Below are positions 44,173 to 53,280 of a DNA stretch of 64,000 nt, in pieces. The first letter of the stretch is position 1; the number at the start of each line of letters is the position of its first letter. The notes below the pieces were generated by a model. The model was not told the origin of the DNA, did not search any database, and was given only the letters and a program-made list of their open reading frames with translations. A program made the translations under genes and the position numbers. Source of the DNA: an uncultured Crocinitomix sp. (GTDB taxonomy: Bacteria; Bacteroidota; Bacteroidia; Flavobacteriales_D; Crocinitomicaceae); NCBI GenBank assembly GCA_905478225.1, contig CAJQHR010000003.1, positions 56,360 through 120,359 of the forward strand. The letters are read 5' to 3'.

Positions 44173-44229
44173 AGCTATTTAAATCGATTAAAAAAGGGGA
44201 AAAACGGATGAAAATTGGATTTTCAAACG

Positions 44230-44610
44230 CTATCTTTTTCGGATTAATTGAACCACAAAAACAGTCCATGCAGCGATCATACTCATTCCTCCAAAAGGAA
44301 CAATCATTGCGGCGGGTTTAAACACGGGGATTATTTCATGCAGGGCGTAAAGGTAAATGCAACCTGAAAATAAAATGACACCAATTAAGTTGAGAAGGTA
44401 AAAGAGGTTTAATTTGAATGGGATTTGTTTGGCGTTTAAACCAACTGTCAACAAGCCAATGCCAATATAAAACTGGTATTTAACGCCTTTCTCAAAAGTT
44501 GCGATTAAGTCAGCGCTAATTACCTTTTCCAGAGCATGCGCTGCCATTGCTCCAAGAATGATTCCTAAAAGAATAAGCATACTACCTGTTAAAACGATTT
44601 TTCTTGACAT
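44230..44610 (-). CDS. DUF423 membrane protein
   Basis: A 126-residue protein with four membrane segments. It opens with GSMLILLGIILGAMAAHAL and has FEKGVKYQFYIGIGLL, the DUF423 (YgdD-like) hallmarks. I chose the ATG at 44610. The earlier one at 44637 lies within the promoter element. The function is unknown. Confidence 0.9.
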   Translation of the reverse strand: MSRKIVLTGSMLILLGIILGAMAAHALEKVISADLIATFEKGVKYQFYIGIGLLTVGLNAKQIPFKLNLFYLLNLIGVILFSGCIYLYALHEIIPVFKPAAMIVPFGGMSMIAAWTVFVVQLIRKR

Positions 44611-44634
44611 AAAAAAAGGGATGCTTTTGTACCC

Positions 44635-44642
44635 CAAATTTA
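44635..44642 (-). promoter_or_regulatory. Promoter -7 element for the DUF423 gene
   Basis: The minus strand reads TAAATTTG, exact consensus, 24 bases upstream of the chosen ATG. Confidence 0.5.
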
Positions 44643-44660
44643 AGTATTTGTTGGATAAAT

Positions 44661-45830
44661 CTATTTCATTTGAATAAAGAGCTCTAATTCTTCTTTGTCA
44701 TCTGAAAATGTAAACACCTCTAATAATTGCATATAATCCCCTTGATTCATGCAGTTTGTATGAGCCATTTTGATAAACTCCATTTTATTATCATCAAAGT
44801 TGAAGAGCTTCGTGATTTCCGTAATTTGCGTTACACTCATGCATTTTTCTTGGGCGAATAATTTTGCAACACGCAATTTATCATCTGGAAAAGCTTCATT
44901 ATTAATTTGTGCTGTAATTTTTTCCATGTCTTGATCACTTGTACCGCATCCTGCATCCATTGTCATGACCATGTCATCATCCGTATAAAGATTGCTTTCT
45001 GAACTAACACTTGTGGTTTGGGTTGTCACACCATTATTGTTTGTGCTGGTCACTGTGGCTGATTCTTCTGAATGTGTTGTAACACCATTAATTGTTGTTG
45101 TGGTAGAGGTGGATGTCGTTTCCGTTGATGTGCTAGTGACACTTGTGCCGTTCGTTCCCATTCCATTCGCAGGCCCTGTTCCATCTCCGTTTCCGCCACC
45201 TGATCCTCCACCTGATCCGTCTTGTTTACTCGTTCCAGTGGTTTGAATATTCACATTTGCACCCATTCCATTTTCATTCATATTGATGTTGATGCTCACG
45301 TTTTCACCATTTCCGTCTTGATTTGTGGAAGTACTTGTTGTGGTCGTGTTAGTTGAAACATTTGTAGAAGTGTTTGTGCTCACATTTCCAGTTCCACCTG
45401 TGCTAGTAACTGTGCTGTTATTGTTTGTTACCGTCGGTGTGCCTTCAGGCAGATCGCTGTTGTGATAAACAACATTTACTTGACCTTGTGGTGCACTCAC
45501 TGATCCTAAAGAAGACTCACTGTAATAACGGAGCTTATATTTCCCCTTTTTTTCGATAATGCGATAGGTCATCAATGAGTCTTTTTTTACGGCAATGTTT
45601 TTTTCAAGGTTGAAAGATTTATCTGCCGCAATAATTCTACAGCTGTAAAAACTTTCTGTCAGTCCAGAAATGTTAACATTTGTTTGCGCATCTGCATTTT
45701 GTTTCACTCCGTTTAGTACAACGTAGAATTTTTTACCCGTATTGGAGTAAAAAGTCGCATCTCCAGTGCTTTGCGCAAAAATGGTAGCACAGGAAAATAA
45801 AAAGGTTAAAAGTAAAAGTTGTGGTTTCAT
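44661..45830 (-). CDS. DUF4476 domain protein with low-complexity linker
   Basis: A 389-residue exported protein (signal peptide ends TIFAQ). Residues ~20-120 form a beta domain. Residues ~125-290 are a striking low-complexity tract of Thr, Ser, Asn and Gly (STNTSTNVSTNT, GSGGGSGGG). Residues ~295-389 are a DUF4476 helical domain (DKLRVAKLFAQEKCMS, FDDNKMEFIKMAH). The linker is coded by varied codons rather than exact DNA repeats. Probably periplasmic or surface-exposed; role unknown. Confidence 0.88.
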   Translation of the reverse strand: MKPQLLLLTFLFSCATIFAQSTGDATFYSNTGKKFYVVLNGVKQNADAQTNVNISGLTESFYSCRIIAADKSFNLEKNIAVKKDSLMTYRIIEKKGKYKLRYYSESSLGSVSAPQGQVNVVYHNSDLPEGTPTVTNNNSTVTSTGGTGNVSTNTSTNVSTNTTTTSTSTNQDGNGENVSININMNENGMGANVNIQTTGTSKQDGSGGGSGGGNGDGTGPANGMGTNGTSVTSTSTETTSTSTTTTINGVTTHSEESATVTSTNNNGVTTQTTSVSSESNLYTDDDMVMTMDAGCGTSDQDMEKITAQINNEAFPDDKLRVAKLFAQEKCMSVTQITEITKLFNFDDNKMEFIKMAHTNCMNQGDYMQLLEVFTFSDDKEELELFIQMK

Positions 45831-45872
45831 ATCATTAAATTTTTAATGGACTGGAGTTTTCAAAAACTGTAC

Positions 45873-45880
45873 CAAATTTA
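45873..45880 (-). promoter_or_regulatory. Promoter -7 element for the DUF4476 gene
   Basis: The minus strand reads TAAATTTG, exact consensus, 42 bases upstream of the ATG. Confidence 0.5.
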
Positions 45881-45884
45881 CGAA

Positions 45885-47540
45885 TTATTTAGATAATAAA
45901 TTCGCCGCATTTTCTTTGGCCGCTTGTGTAATTTCTTCACCGCTAATCATACTCGCCAACACATCAATTCTTTCATCACCTTGTAATGATTTTACAAAGG
46001 TATTTGTTTTACCAGCAGTGGATGCTTTTGAAACATGCAGATGCGAGCGCCCTTTGCCGGCCACTTGCGCCAAGTGTGTAATAGCAATAACCTGTATCTG
46101 TTCACCCATTTTTTCGAATTCCACGGCCATTTTTGAAGCCACTTCTCCAGAAACACCTGTATCTATTTCGTCAAAAATTAAAGTAGGTAGGTTTTTCTTT
46201 TCTGAAAGAATCGATAAAATCACCAACATTAATCGCGATAATTCTCCACCTGAAGCTACTTTTTTAATGGAGGAAAAGTTACCGCCCAAATTGGTCTTGA
46301 ATAAAAAATCTATACTGTCCAAGCCTGCTGCACCTAATCGTTCTTTTTCGGTTAGTTCTATGTTTAGTTCGGCATTGGGCATGGCGACATTATTTAGTCG
46401 CGTTTTTACCTCGCGCTCTAATTTTGCAGTTGCCGCTTTTCGTTTGCTTTGAATTGTTTTTGCCTCTTTGGTTAATTCCTTTTCAAGGGATTTAATTTCA
46501 AGATCTAGGGCCGTAATATTTGCTTCTAAAGAGGCAATGGCATTTAAATCGGCACCAATTGTTTTTTCCAATTCTAGCAATTGTTCTACTTCGGTTAAAT
46601 TATGTTTAAACGAAAGGGTATTGAATTGTTCAAGTTGTTCTTTTATAAGCACGGCCTCTTCTTCGGAATATGATTCGCCATTTTCACTGGAATTAACTTC
46701 CGCTTCAACGTCGTCCAATTCAATTTTTAAACTCCAAAGCCTTGCTGATATGTCGGCGAAGCTAGGATCAAATTTTTTGAGATCATCAAAAGTTTCAATG
46801 AGTGTTTTAATTCCGATCGAAGGCGAAAAAGAATCGTTTTCAAATATAGATTGCGCAAAACTGATGGCGGTTTGAATTTTCTCGGCGTTTTCAATTTTTG
46901 CTGATTTTTGCTTGAGTTCCTCCAAATTAATTTTGGATAAATTGGCGGCTTGCAATTCGCTCAAGAGAAAAGCTAAATAATCTTTTTCTTTTCTACTCTC
47001 CGCATCCTTTACTTTAAGTTCAATATGTGTATTAACCTTTTCTCTGTAGCTTGTATATTTTTTGTTGTAAGCCGTAACTAATTTTTCAATTCCAGCAAAA
47101 TGATCTAAAACGTCTAGTTGAAAAGCCGCGTTTAATATTTGAAGGGTTTGATGTTGGGTATGAATCGAAATTAATTTTTCACCCAATGTTTTTAATAAGG
47201 TGAGTTGAACAGGTGTGTCGTTAATAAATACGCGTGATTTCCCCGCAGTATTAAATTCTCTTCGAATAATGCAATCTTCCTCATAATCGAGTTCGTTCGC
47301 CTTAAAAAATGATGACAATGCCAGTTTTGAAATATCCAATTCCGCTTCCAGCACACATTTTTTTTCTGACTGCTTTAAAACGGCTGTATCTGCACGTTCT
47401 CCCAACAATAAATTTAAGGCTTTGAGCAGAATAGACTTGCCTGCCCCTGTCTCTCCTGTAATTGCTGTAAATCCTGAATTAAGATGGAGGTTTACATTTT
47501 CAATAAGGGCATAATTTGAGATATCTAATCGCTTCAGCAT
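45885..47540 (-). CDS. recN: DNA repair protein RecN
   Basis: A 551-residue SMC-like ATPase acting early in double-strand-break repair. Walker A GETGAGKSILLKALNLLLG is near residue 30, long coiled coils run through ~150-380, and the signature/Walker B region ASGGELSRLMLVIL...LIFDEIDTGVSG lies near 430-480. Length and layout are normal. It leads the conserved Bacteroidota block recN-DUF4835-coaBC-rpoZ-bamD, here separated from DUF4835 by a 376-base repeat-bearing gap on its upstream side. Confidence 0.96.
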   Translation of the reverse strand: MLKRLDISNYALIENVNLHLNSGFTAITGETGAGKSILLKALNLLLGERADTAVLKQSEKKCVLEAELDISKLALSSFFKANELDYEEDCIIRREFNTAGKSRVFINDTPVQLTLLKTLGEKLISIHTQHQTLQILNAAFQLDVLDHFAGIEKLVTAYNKKYTSYREKVNTHIELKVKDAESRKEKDYLAFLLSELQAANLSKINLEELKQKSAKIENAEKIQTAISFAQSIFENDSFSPSIGIKTLIETFDDLKKFDPSFADISARLWSLKIELDDVEAEVNSSENGESYSEEEAVLIKEQLEQFNTLSFKHNLTEVEQLLELEKTIGADLNAIASLEANITALDLEIKSLEKELTKEAKTIQSKRKAATAKLEREVKTRLNNVAMPNAELNIELTEKERLGAAGLDSIDFLFKTNLGGNFSSIKKVASGGELSRLMLVILSILSEKKNLPTLIFDEIDTGVSGEVASKMAVEFEKMGEQIQVIAITHLAQVAGKGRSHLHVSKASTAGKTNTFVKSLQGDERIDVLASMISGEEITQAAKENAANLLSK

Positions 47541-47560
47541 AGTTCAGTCCACATTTACAT

Positions 47561-47568
47561 CAAAAATA
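47561..47568 (-). promoter_or_regulatory. Promoter -7 element for recN
   Basis: The minus strand reads TATTTTTG, exact consensus, 20 bases upstream of the recN ATG. Confidence 0.5.
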
Positions 47569-47763
47569 ATGAATTAAAAGGAAGCAAAACTGAATTTATT
47601 TCGGATTCGAGCTAAAATCGGAGTTTTCGCTTTAAATTAAAATCGGTTCGGCTTAAAACTGAATTAGAAGGTATAATTATGTTCCTGCGGCGTTTGATAT
47701 TCAGTCGAAAAGTGATTTAATTAAAGGGGGAGAGGAAATTGATTTGAGAATGGATCGGGAAGG

Positions 47764-47822
47764 CTTTAGCTCCGCTAAAGACCTTTTGGGTTCGTTTTGT
47801 TTGGTTGCTGAGCCTGTCGAAG
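47764..47822 (+). repeat. Hairpin plus dispersed intergenic repeat word
   Basis: CTTTAGC-TCC-GCTAAAG forms a 7-bp stem. It is followed after 22 bases by GGTTGCTGAGCCTGTCGAAG, a word I recall from intergenic repeats of many Bacteroidota genomes. Only one copy is seen here. Confidence 0.45.
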
Positions 47823-47916
47823 TAAGAGCAAAAGGAATAAATCTATAGCCAGAATAAAATAACCAGATATTTGAAAGGGATTAGTAAAGAAATTGAAATA
47901 ATTTCGGGATTTGAGA

Positions 47917-48825
47917 TTAATTCAAGATTTCTTGATAATTGGAAGAATTCACTGGATCCAATTTTTTCAAGATACTTACCGCAGCGTTTTTTTCTTTAAT
48001 CTCAGATTGAGAGAAAATATTAATTAATTCGGCGGTCTTACTTGTTAAGAAAAGCTGCAAGTTCATTGAACCTGGTCGTGAGCGTTGAACTTTATCAAGG
48101 CTTTGTAATGTTTCAAGAATCTTTTTACGCGCTATGGCTTGGTCATTGTAAAACTCATCCAGCCCTTTGCGGTGATAGTTGTAATAGGCGTTTCTCAATG
48201 GCGCGAATACGGGTTGTAATACATTGTCAACCATCCAAAATCTATTTCTTTTTTTAGACGCTGAGGCAGACCAACCTTCATCACCAGAATTTTTTGCATT
48301 ATTGGCAATTTGCTGTGCGGCTTTAAAATACGGATCGCCTCCCTTTAAGGAAAAGCTATCATAATCGTACCCTAAAATCATATACGCATAAAATGAAAGA
48401 AGTGCTGATAAATTGTCACGATATTGATAATTACTCATGGGTAAAATAGCTGAATTCCTCAAATAGTTTATTCCAAAATCAGCATCAACATGATTAAAAA
48501 CGGTCGAATTATAGCTTGTATTAAATACGGGGCGTGAAGATTGTACTTGGATTTTCCCTTTAAAAGTGGTCGTTGAAGGAAGGTCGGTCATTGTAATTAA
48601 GATGTTACAATTGATTCTTTCTTCAATTTCGAAAAACTCATTCGTCCACTTAGTTGTATTCATGAAATCATAAATCGCCGCTTTCAACTCGTCAAAAGTT
48701 TCTTTTTCTACTGGCCCTACCTGAAGGGCTGGCGCAGATATAATCTCTACTTGACAATTCAACTCTTGAGCAGTTCCACTCAGAGTTTGAACCAATAAAA
48801 ACAGTATAAAAAACGTTTTCTTCAT
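47917..48825 (-). CDS. DUF4835 family exported protein
   Basis: A 302-residue exported protein (signal peptide ends GTAQE). It has the DUF4835 layout: ELNCQVEI at the mature start, WTNEFFEIEERINCNI near 60, SSRPVFNTSYNSTVFNHVD near 95 and NLSALLSFYAYMILGYD near 140. The gene starts directly beside the coaBC stop. The family is nearly always found in this block. A role in outer-membrane biogenesis is only suggested by the neighbour bamD. Confidence 0.93.
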   Translation of the reverse strand: MKKTFFILFLLVQTLSGTAQELNCQVEIISAPALQVGPVEKETFDELKAAIYDFMNTTKWTNEFFEIEERINCNILITMTDLPSTTTFKGKIQVQSSRPVFNTSYNSTVFNHVDADFGINYLRNSAILPMSNYQYRDNLSALLSFYAYMILGYDYDSFSLKGGDPYFKAAQQIANNAKNSGDEGWSASASKKRNRFWMVDNVLQPVFAPLRNAYYNYHRKGLDEFYNDQAIARKKILETLQSLDKVQRSRPGSMNLQLFLTSKTAELINIFSQSEIKEKNAAVSILKKLDPVNSSNYQEILN

Positions 48826-50022
48826 TTAATGATCTCTTTCAATTTCGTCCAAAATATCGTTCATAACATTGGACTTCATCTTTAACTCAAAATTAATCAA
48901 TTTATTGTTATGTTTTATTAAGGTTACTTTGTTCGTTTCATGTCCAAATCCAGCGCCTTTATCTTTCAATGAATTTAAAACCAATAAATCGAGGTTTTTG
49001 CGTTCAAATTTACCTTGGGCGTTTTCAATTTCATTATTCGTTTCCAGGGCAAAGCCAACCAAGTATTGTTGTTCGGTTTTATTAGCACCTGCCCAAGAAA
49101 GTATGTCCGGATTTTTAACCAGATCAATGGCCATTTGGGGAGTTTTCTTTTTAATTTTTTCTGTCTCAGGCGCTGCAGGACGATAATCTGCAACCGCCGC
49201 ACTAAAAATTCCAATTTCGATTTGCGCCCAATTCGCTTGCACCGCGGCGTACATTTCTAGCGCCGTTTCAACAGAAATAACTTCAATGTGGTGATCCTTT
49301 ACCTTTTCATGGGTTGGACCCGTTACTAAAGTAACCTTTGCGCCGCGCGCTGCACAGGCGTCTGCTAACAACACACCTGTTTTACCGCTTGATCGATTTC
49401 CAACAAACCGCACAGGATCTATGGGTTCGAATGTGGGGCCGCCAGTAATTAAAATGGATTTACCTTTTAAGTTGGATGTAACAGCAAAATATTCATCAAT
49501 CAAATTGGCAATAGTTTCTGGCTCTTCCATTCTCCCTTTCCCTTCCAATCCACTCGCTAATTCACCTGAAGTTGGTTCTATAATTCCAACGCCTTTTTCT
49601 TTTAAAAGTCTTAAATTTTCAGTGGTGCTAAAATGTGTAAACATGTCTAAGTCCATTGCTGGAGCCACCCAAACGGTGCAACGTGCGCTCAAATAAGTTG
49701 CAATCAGTAAATTATCGCAATTTCCTGAAACTAGTTTAGATAAGCTATTTGCTGAGCACGGAGCAATAACAAATAAATCTGCCCAAAGTCCTAGTTCGAC
49801 ATGGTTTTCCCATTCGCCTTTGTCATTTTTAACAAATTCAATGGCAACTGGATTTTTAGACAATGTGGCTAAGGTCAGCGGAGAGATAAAATCAGAAGAG
49901 GCCGAAGTCATAATTACTTTGACTTCAGCCTCTAATTTTATTAGTGCTCTAATAAGATAAGCTGTTTTATAGGCCGCTATACTTCCGGTAACTCCGATTA
50001 AGATTTTTTTTCCGGAAAGCAT
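48826..50022 (-). CDS. coaBC: Bifunctional CoaBC
   Basis: A 398-residue enzyme making 4'-phosphopantetheine. The N-terminal flavoprotein part (CoaC, phosphopantothenoylcysteine decarboxylase) shows IGVTGSIAAYKTAYLIRAL, APCSANSLSKLVSG and PAMDLDMF. The C-terminal part (CoaB, ligase) starts near 185 with LITGGPTFEPIDPVRF-GNRSSGKTG and has the VKNPDIL and ETN blocks. The gene sits 5 bases after rpoZ and abuts DUF4835, inside the operon. Confidence 0.96.
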   Translation of the reverse strand: MLSGKKILIGVTGSIAAYKTAYLIRALIKLEAEVKVIMTSASSDFISPLTLATLSKNPVAIEFVKNDKGEWENHVELGLWADLFVIAPCSANSLSKLVSGNCDNLLIATYLSARCTVWVAPAMDLDMFTHFSTTENLRLLKEKGVGIIEPTSGELASGLEGKGRMEEPETIANLIDEYFAVTSNLKGKSILITGGPTFEPIDPVRFVGNRSSGKTGVLLADACAARGAKVTLVTGPTHEKVKDHHIEVISVETALEMYAAVQANWAQIEIGIFSAAVADYRPAAPETEKIKKKTPQMAIDLVKNPDILSWAGANKTEQQYLVGFALETNNEIENAQGKFERKNLDLLVLNSLKDKGAGFGHETNKVTLIKHNNKLINFELKMKSNVMNDILDEIERDH

Positions 50023-50027
50023 TTAAT

Positions 50028-50369
50028 TTATTTTTCTTCTTCAGCTACAACTGATGTATCTCTAACGTATACCTTACCTTCAATATATTCCTGAATAGCA
50101 ATTGCTACAGGCTTAGGCAAGCTTTCGTAAAATTTAGAGATCTCAATTTGCTCTCTGTTTTCAAAAATTTCCTCTAAGTTATCAGTAGTTGAAGCAAACT
50201 CAGCTAACTTACTGGTTAACTCTTCACGCATTTCAGCTCCAATTTGATTGGATCTTTTTGAAATCGCAATTAAAGACTCATAAATGTTTCCAGATTTATC
50301 TGAAATCGTTTCTAAATCTCGTGTAATCGTTGTGCGATTAGCGTTTGTGTTTTTATAATTTATGCTCAT
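50028..50369 (-). CDS. rpoZ: RNA polymerase omega subunit
   Basis: A 113-residue Bacteroidota-type omega subunit. The conserved helix NIYESLIAISKRSNQIGAEM near residue 28 matches the RpoZ region that latches the beta-prime C-terminus. The C-terminal extension (PVAIAIQEYIEGKV) is usual in this phylum. It sits between bamD (25 bases) and coaBC (5 bases). Confidence 0.93.
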   Translation of the reverse strand: MSINYKNTNANRTTITRDLETISDKSGNIYESLIAISKRSNQIGAEMREELTSKLAEFASTTDNLEEIFENREQIEISKFYESLPKPVAIAIQEYIEGKVYVRDTSVVAEEEK

Positions 50370-50394
50370 ACCTCTATTTTCCTTCGTTATTTAC

Positions 50395-51204
50395 TTACAA
50401 ATCAGCAATCGTTTTATCGGTTTGTTTCTTCAATGAATTTAACTCTCCAAGCTTACTCGATTCTGGAAATGCGGCTACAAAGTTAAGATAACTTTTTATA
50501 GTATTGTTTAAGCGCTCTAGTTTTTTAGCAGAAACACTATTAATTGCAAGTTCGAAATTGCTTTTTACTAACAAGTAATAAATGTCTTCTTTATACTTCG
50601 ACTCGGGGTATTTTAAAAATGTTTGCTCTAAAGCTACAACTGCGGATTTGTAGTTTTCTGTTTTATAATAGAGCTTGGCATATTCAAATTGTTTTAACTC
50701 TAATTTTGCACGTAATCCATCCATTATTTGATTACAAGTGTCAATTCTTGAGCTATTTGGGTATTGATCAATGAAAATTTGAAGTTGATCTAGTGCATTA
50801 TATGTTTCTGTTTGATCAAGGCTAGGTTCAGGAGAGTTTTGCACGGAACACAATGAACTTAGAAATAAAGCTTCCTCTGTATTTTTGCTTAAAGGGTATT
50901 GTCGAATAAAACGTTTGAAATAATAACCAGATAAAAAATAATCCCCCATTTTATAATTTCCCATGCAGTATTTGAAGTACAAGTCTGCACCTTGAGAGGT
51001 TAGTTTATACATAGGAATAATTTGTTCCAAAAGTGTTACTGAACGAAGATAGTCGCCCTTTTCATAATAGTCCAAGGCCGCCGTTTTTATCTCTTCGGGA
51101 GTAGACGAGGTGTTCGCCTTAAGCATTTTCTGATAGTCTGAACAAGATCCCAAGACAAATAGGGAAAAGACTATGGTAAAAATTGATGTTAATTTTAAGC
51201 TCAT
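50395..51204 (-). CDS. bamD: Outer membrane assembly lipoprotein BamD
   Basis: A 269-residue lipoprotein of the BAM complex, which folds barrel proteins into the outer membrane. The lipobox is LGSC near residue 21 (then SDYQKML). The rest consists of TPR-like helical repeats (KTAALDYYEKGDYLRSVTLLE, GYYFKRFIRQYPLSKNTEEAL). First gene of its operon, with a consensus promoter 20 bases upstream. Confidence 0.93.
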   Translation of the reverse strand: MSLKLTSIFTIVFSLFVLGSCSDYQKMLKANTSSTPEEIKTAALDYYEKGDYLRSVTLLEQIIPMYKLTSQGADLYFKYCMGNYKMGDYFLSGYYFKRFIRQYPLSKNTEEALFLSSLCSVQNSPEPSLDQTETYNALDQLQIFIDQYPNSSRIDTCNQIMDGLRAKLELKQFEYAKLYYKTENYKSAVVALEQTFLKYPESKYKEDIYYLLVKSNFELAINSVSAKKLERLNNTIKSYLNFVAAFPESSKLGELNSLKKQTDKTIADL

Positions 51205-51224
51205 CTAATAAATTTAAATCCCCA

Positions 51225-51232
51225 CAAAGATA
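51225..51232 (-). promoter_or_regulatory. Promoter -7 element for the bamD operon
   Basis: The minus strand reads TATCTTTG. TTTTG lies 16-17 bases further upstream. It is divergent from the 51378 gene. Confidence 0.55.
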
Positions 51233-51377
51233 CGTTTTGATTTGTTAACAAAAGTGAAAATTAGTGGGGTAAACGTAAAAATGTGAATAAAATTTCGCTA
51301 TAAATTGGGTAAATCTGATTTTTCCCCATAATTTCGCAGCATAATTTATCCCATACTTTGGGGTAGAAAATAAAAAT

Positions 51378-52643
51378 ATGGCATTAGATATATTTGAAAA
51401 GATTAAGGCGAATAGAGGTCCGATTGGGCAACACGCTAAGGGAGTGCATGGGTATTTCACCTTTCCGAAATTAGAAGGGGAAATAGGGAATAAGATGATG
51501 TTTAGAGGCAAAGAATGTCTTGTTTGGAGCGTCAACAATTATTTAGGATTAGCAAATGATCCTGAAGTAAGAAAGGCAGATGCAGATGCATCTACAGATT
51601 GGGGATTAGCCTATCCAATGGGATCAAGAATGATGACAGGTCAAACTTCGGAGCATGAAGCTTTAGAGGCAGAGTTGTCTGAATTCATGCAAAAAGAAGA
51701 TACAATTTTATTAAACTTTGGATATCAAGGAATTCTTTCTGCTATTGATTGTTTGGTGAATAGAAAAGACGTAATTGTATATGACAGTGAATCTCACGCA
51801 TGTATTATTGACGGTGTAAGATTGCATGCTGGAAAAAGATTTGTTTTTCAACACAATGACATGGACAGTTTCTCGAAACAAATGGAGCGCGCTAAACGAT
51901 TGGTTGAAGAAACTGGTGGTGGAATTTTAGTAATTACCGAAGGTGTTTTCGGAATGGCGGGAGATCAAGGTAAACTAAAAGAGATTGTTGAATACCGTAA
52001 AAATGGAACATACAGTTTCAGAATTTTGGTGGATGATGCGCACGGATTTGGAACTTTAGGAGAGACTGGAATGGGAACTGGAGAGTTGCAAGGAGTGCAA
52101 GATGAAATTGATGTTTATTTCGGAACTTTTGCTAAATCGATGGCTTCTATTGGCGCATTTATTTCTTCGACTGAAGATATCGTAGAGTACCTGCGTTATA
52201 ACATGCGATCTCAAATGTTTGCCAAGTCTTTACCAATGCCATTGGTTGTTGGAGCTAGAAAAAGATTAGAATTATTAAGAACGCAGCCGAGACACAAAGA
52301 GAATTTGTGGAAAGTGGCAAGCGCTCTTCAAAAAGGTTTAAAGGAAGCAGGATTCAATATCGGAAGAACAAATACGGCAGTAACACCTGTGTTTTTGGAA
52401 GGAACATTGGCTGAAGCAACAAATATCACGTTTGATATGCGTGAAAATTATAATGTTTTCTGTTCAATCGTTGTTTACCCTGTTGTACCTAAAGATGTTA
52501 TTATGTTGCGATTAATTCCAACTGCCGTGCATACTTTAGAAGATGTCGCTTATACAATTGAAACGTTTAAAAAAGTACAAGAAGGCCTAAAAGCTGGGAA
52601 CTATAAAGCGGAAGATTTAGCGAAAGTTGATACTGATCAATAG
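51378..52643 (+). CDS. Alpha-oxoamine synthase (serine palmitoyltransferase/cysteate acyltransferase type)
   Basis: A 421-residue fold-type I PLP enzyme that condenses an amino acid with an acyl thioester. Visible: WSVNNYLGLA near 55, GSRMMTGQT near 85, DSESHACIIDG near 138, VDDAHGFGTLG near 220 and the PLP lysine in FGTFAKSMAS near 255. In Bacteroidota, close relatives make the sphingolipid base (serine palmitoyltransferase) or the sulfonolipid base capnine (cysteate substrate). A biotin-type KAPA synthase is less likely because no bio genes are near and the N-terminus is longer. The substrate cannot be decided by eye. Confidence 0.85.
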   Translation: MALDIFEKIKANRGPIGQHAKGVHGYFTFPKLEGEIGNKMMFRGKECLVWSVNNYLGLANDPEVRKADADASTDWGLAYPMGSRMMTGQTSEHEALEAELSEFMQKEDTILLNFGYQGILSAIDCLVNRKDVIVYDSESHACIIDGVRLHAGKRFVFQHNDMDSFSKQMERAKRLVEETGGGILVITEGVFGMAGDQGKLKEIVEYRKNGTYSFRILVDDAHGFGTLGETGMGTGELQGVQDEIDVYFGTFAKSMASIGAFISSTEDIVEYLRYNMRSQMFAKSLPMPLVVGARKRLELLRTQPRHKENLWKVASALQKGLKEAGFNIGRTNTAVTPVFLEGTLAEATNITFDMRENYNVFCSIVVYPVVPKDVIMLRLIPTAVHTLEDVAYTIETFKKVQEGLKAGNYKAEDLAKVDTDQ

Positions 52644-52680
52644 GTTTTAGACTTATAAAATTGAATATCGTCCTGTTCGT

Positions 52681-53178
52681 TTAAAATGAATTGGGCGCTT
52701 TTTTGTTTTGCTCAATTGCTTTTTGTCCCATTGCAATAAGTTCAATTGGAGTTTGTATTCCTGTTGATTGTTGAACAAGGCGCTCATGTTGGTCTATTAG
52801 ATAAAATGTCGGATAAGTGTTAAGCGTGAATTTTTCCTTGAGATAACGACCTGATGACGAATTTCTAAAGTGGTAGGATACATTAATAAAGTGCTGATTG
52901 AAATAATGGCCAACAAGTGAATCGGTAAAAACCGTTTGCGCCATAATTCGACATGGTTTGCATGCTGTGGAATATAAATCTACAAAAATGAGTTTGTCTT
53001 CATCCGCAGCCATTTCTATGACTTTAGACCACTCTGACTGAATAAATTGAATTCCAATAGACGGACTTTCTGATTTTATGTTCGGTTTTTCTTTATTCGT
53101 TTTTTTTGAATGTTGATTCCCGGAGATTAGAATAAAACCCAATATCCCCATAAGTATAAGCACAGCACCTCTTTTCAT
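52681..53178 (-). CDS. Thioredoxin-like periplasmic protein, CKPC type
   Basis: A 165-residue protein with an N-terminal hydrophobic segment (LILMGILGFILISG) and a thioredoxin-like domain. The active site is STACKPCRIM near residue 72, with a cis-proline region LNTYPTFYLID near 120. It lies 102 bases from a paralogue with the CGPC motif. It is a likely client of DsbD. The unusual K-P dipeptide suggests a different redox potential from its neighbour, but that is inference. Confidence 0.85.
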   Translation of the reverse strand: MKRGAVLILMGILGFILISGNQHSKKTNKEKPNIKSESPSIGIQFIQSEWSKVIEMAADEDKLIFVDLYSTACKPCRIMAQTVFTDSLVGHYFNQHFINVSYHFRNSSSGRYLKEKFTLNTYPTFYLIDQHERLVQQSTGIQTPIELIAMGQKAIEQNKKAPNSF

Positions 53179-53280
53179 CTTCTCTTTTAGAGTATAACTT
53201 ATTTTGCCGTTTTGTTACAGCCCTTTTTTGAGATGAAGCTTATTTGTTTTATTTGAAATACAAAGCGAAATGCCTTTTGA

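Larger units (their letters stand above)
47541..47916. other. Intergenic region with promoter and repeat elements
   Basis: A recN promoter lies at 47561-47568. A perfect hairpin CTTTAGC/GCTAAAG is at 47764-47780. A copy of the widespread word GGTTGCTGAGCCTGTCGAAG is at 47803-47822. A ~70-codon plus-strand open frame (about 47670-47850) has no start codon and no recognisable protein. Confidence 0.5.

Noticed and set aside
44992..45246. Open frame antisense to the DUF4476 linker
   Set aside because: Val/Pro-rich product of the Thr/Ser/Gly tract read on the other strand.
47670..47850. Plus-strand open frame of about 60-70 codons
   Set aside because: No start codon, contains the hairpin and a repeat word, and resembles no protein I know.
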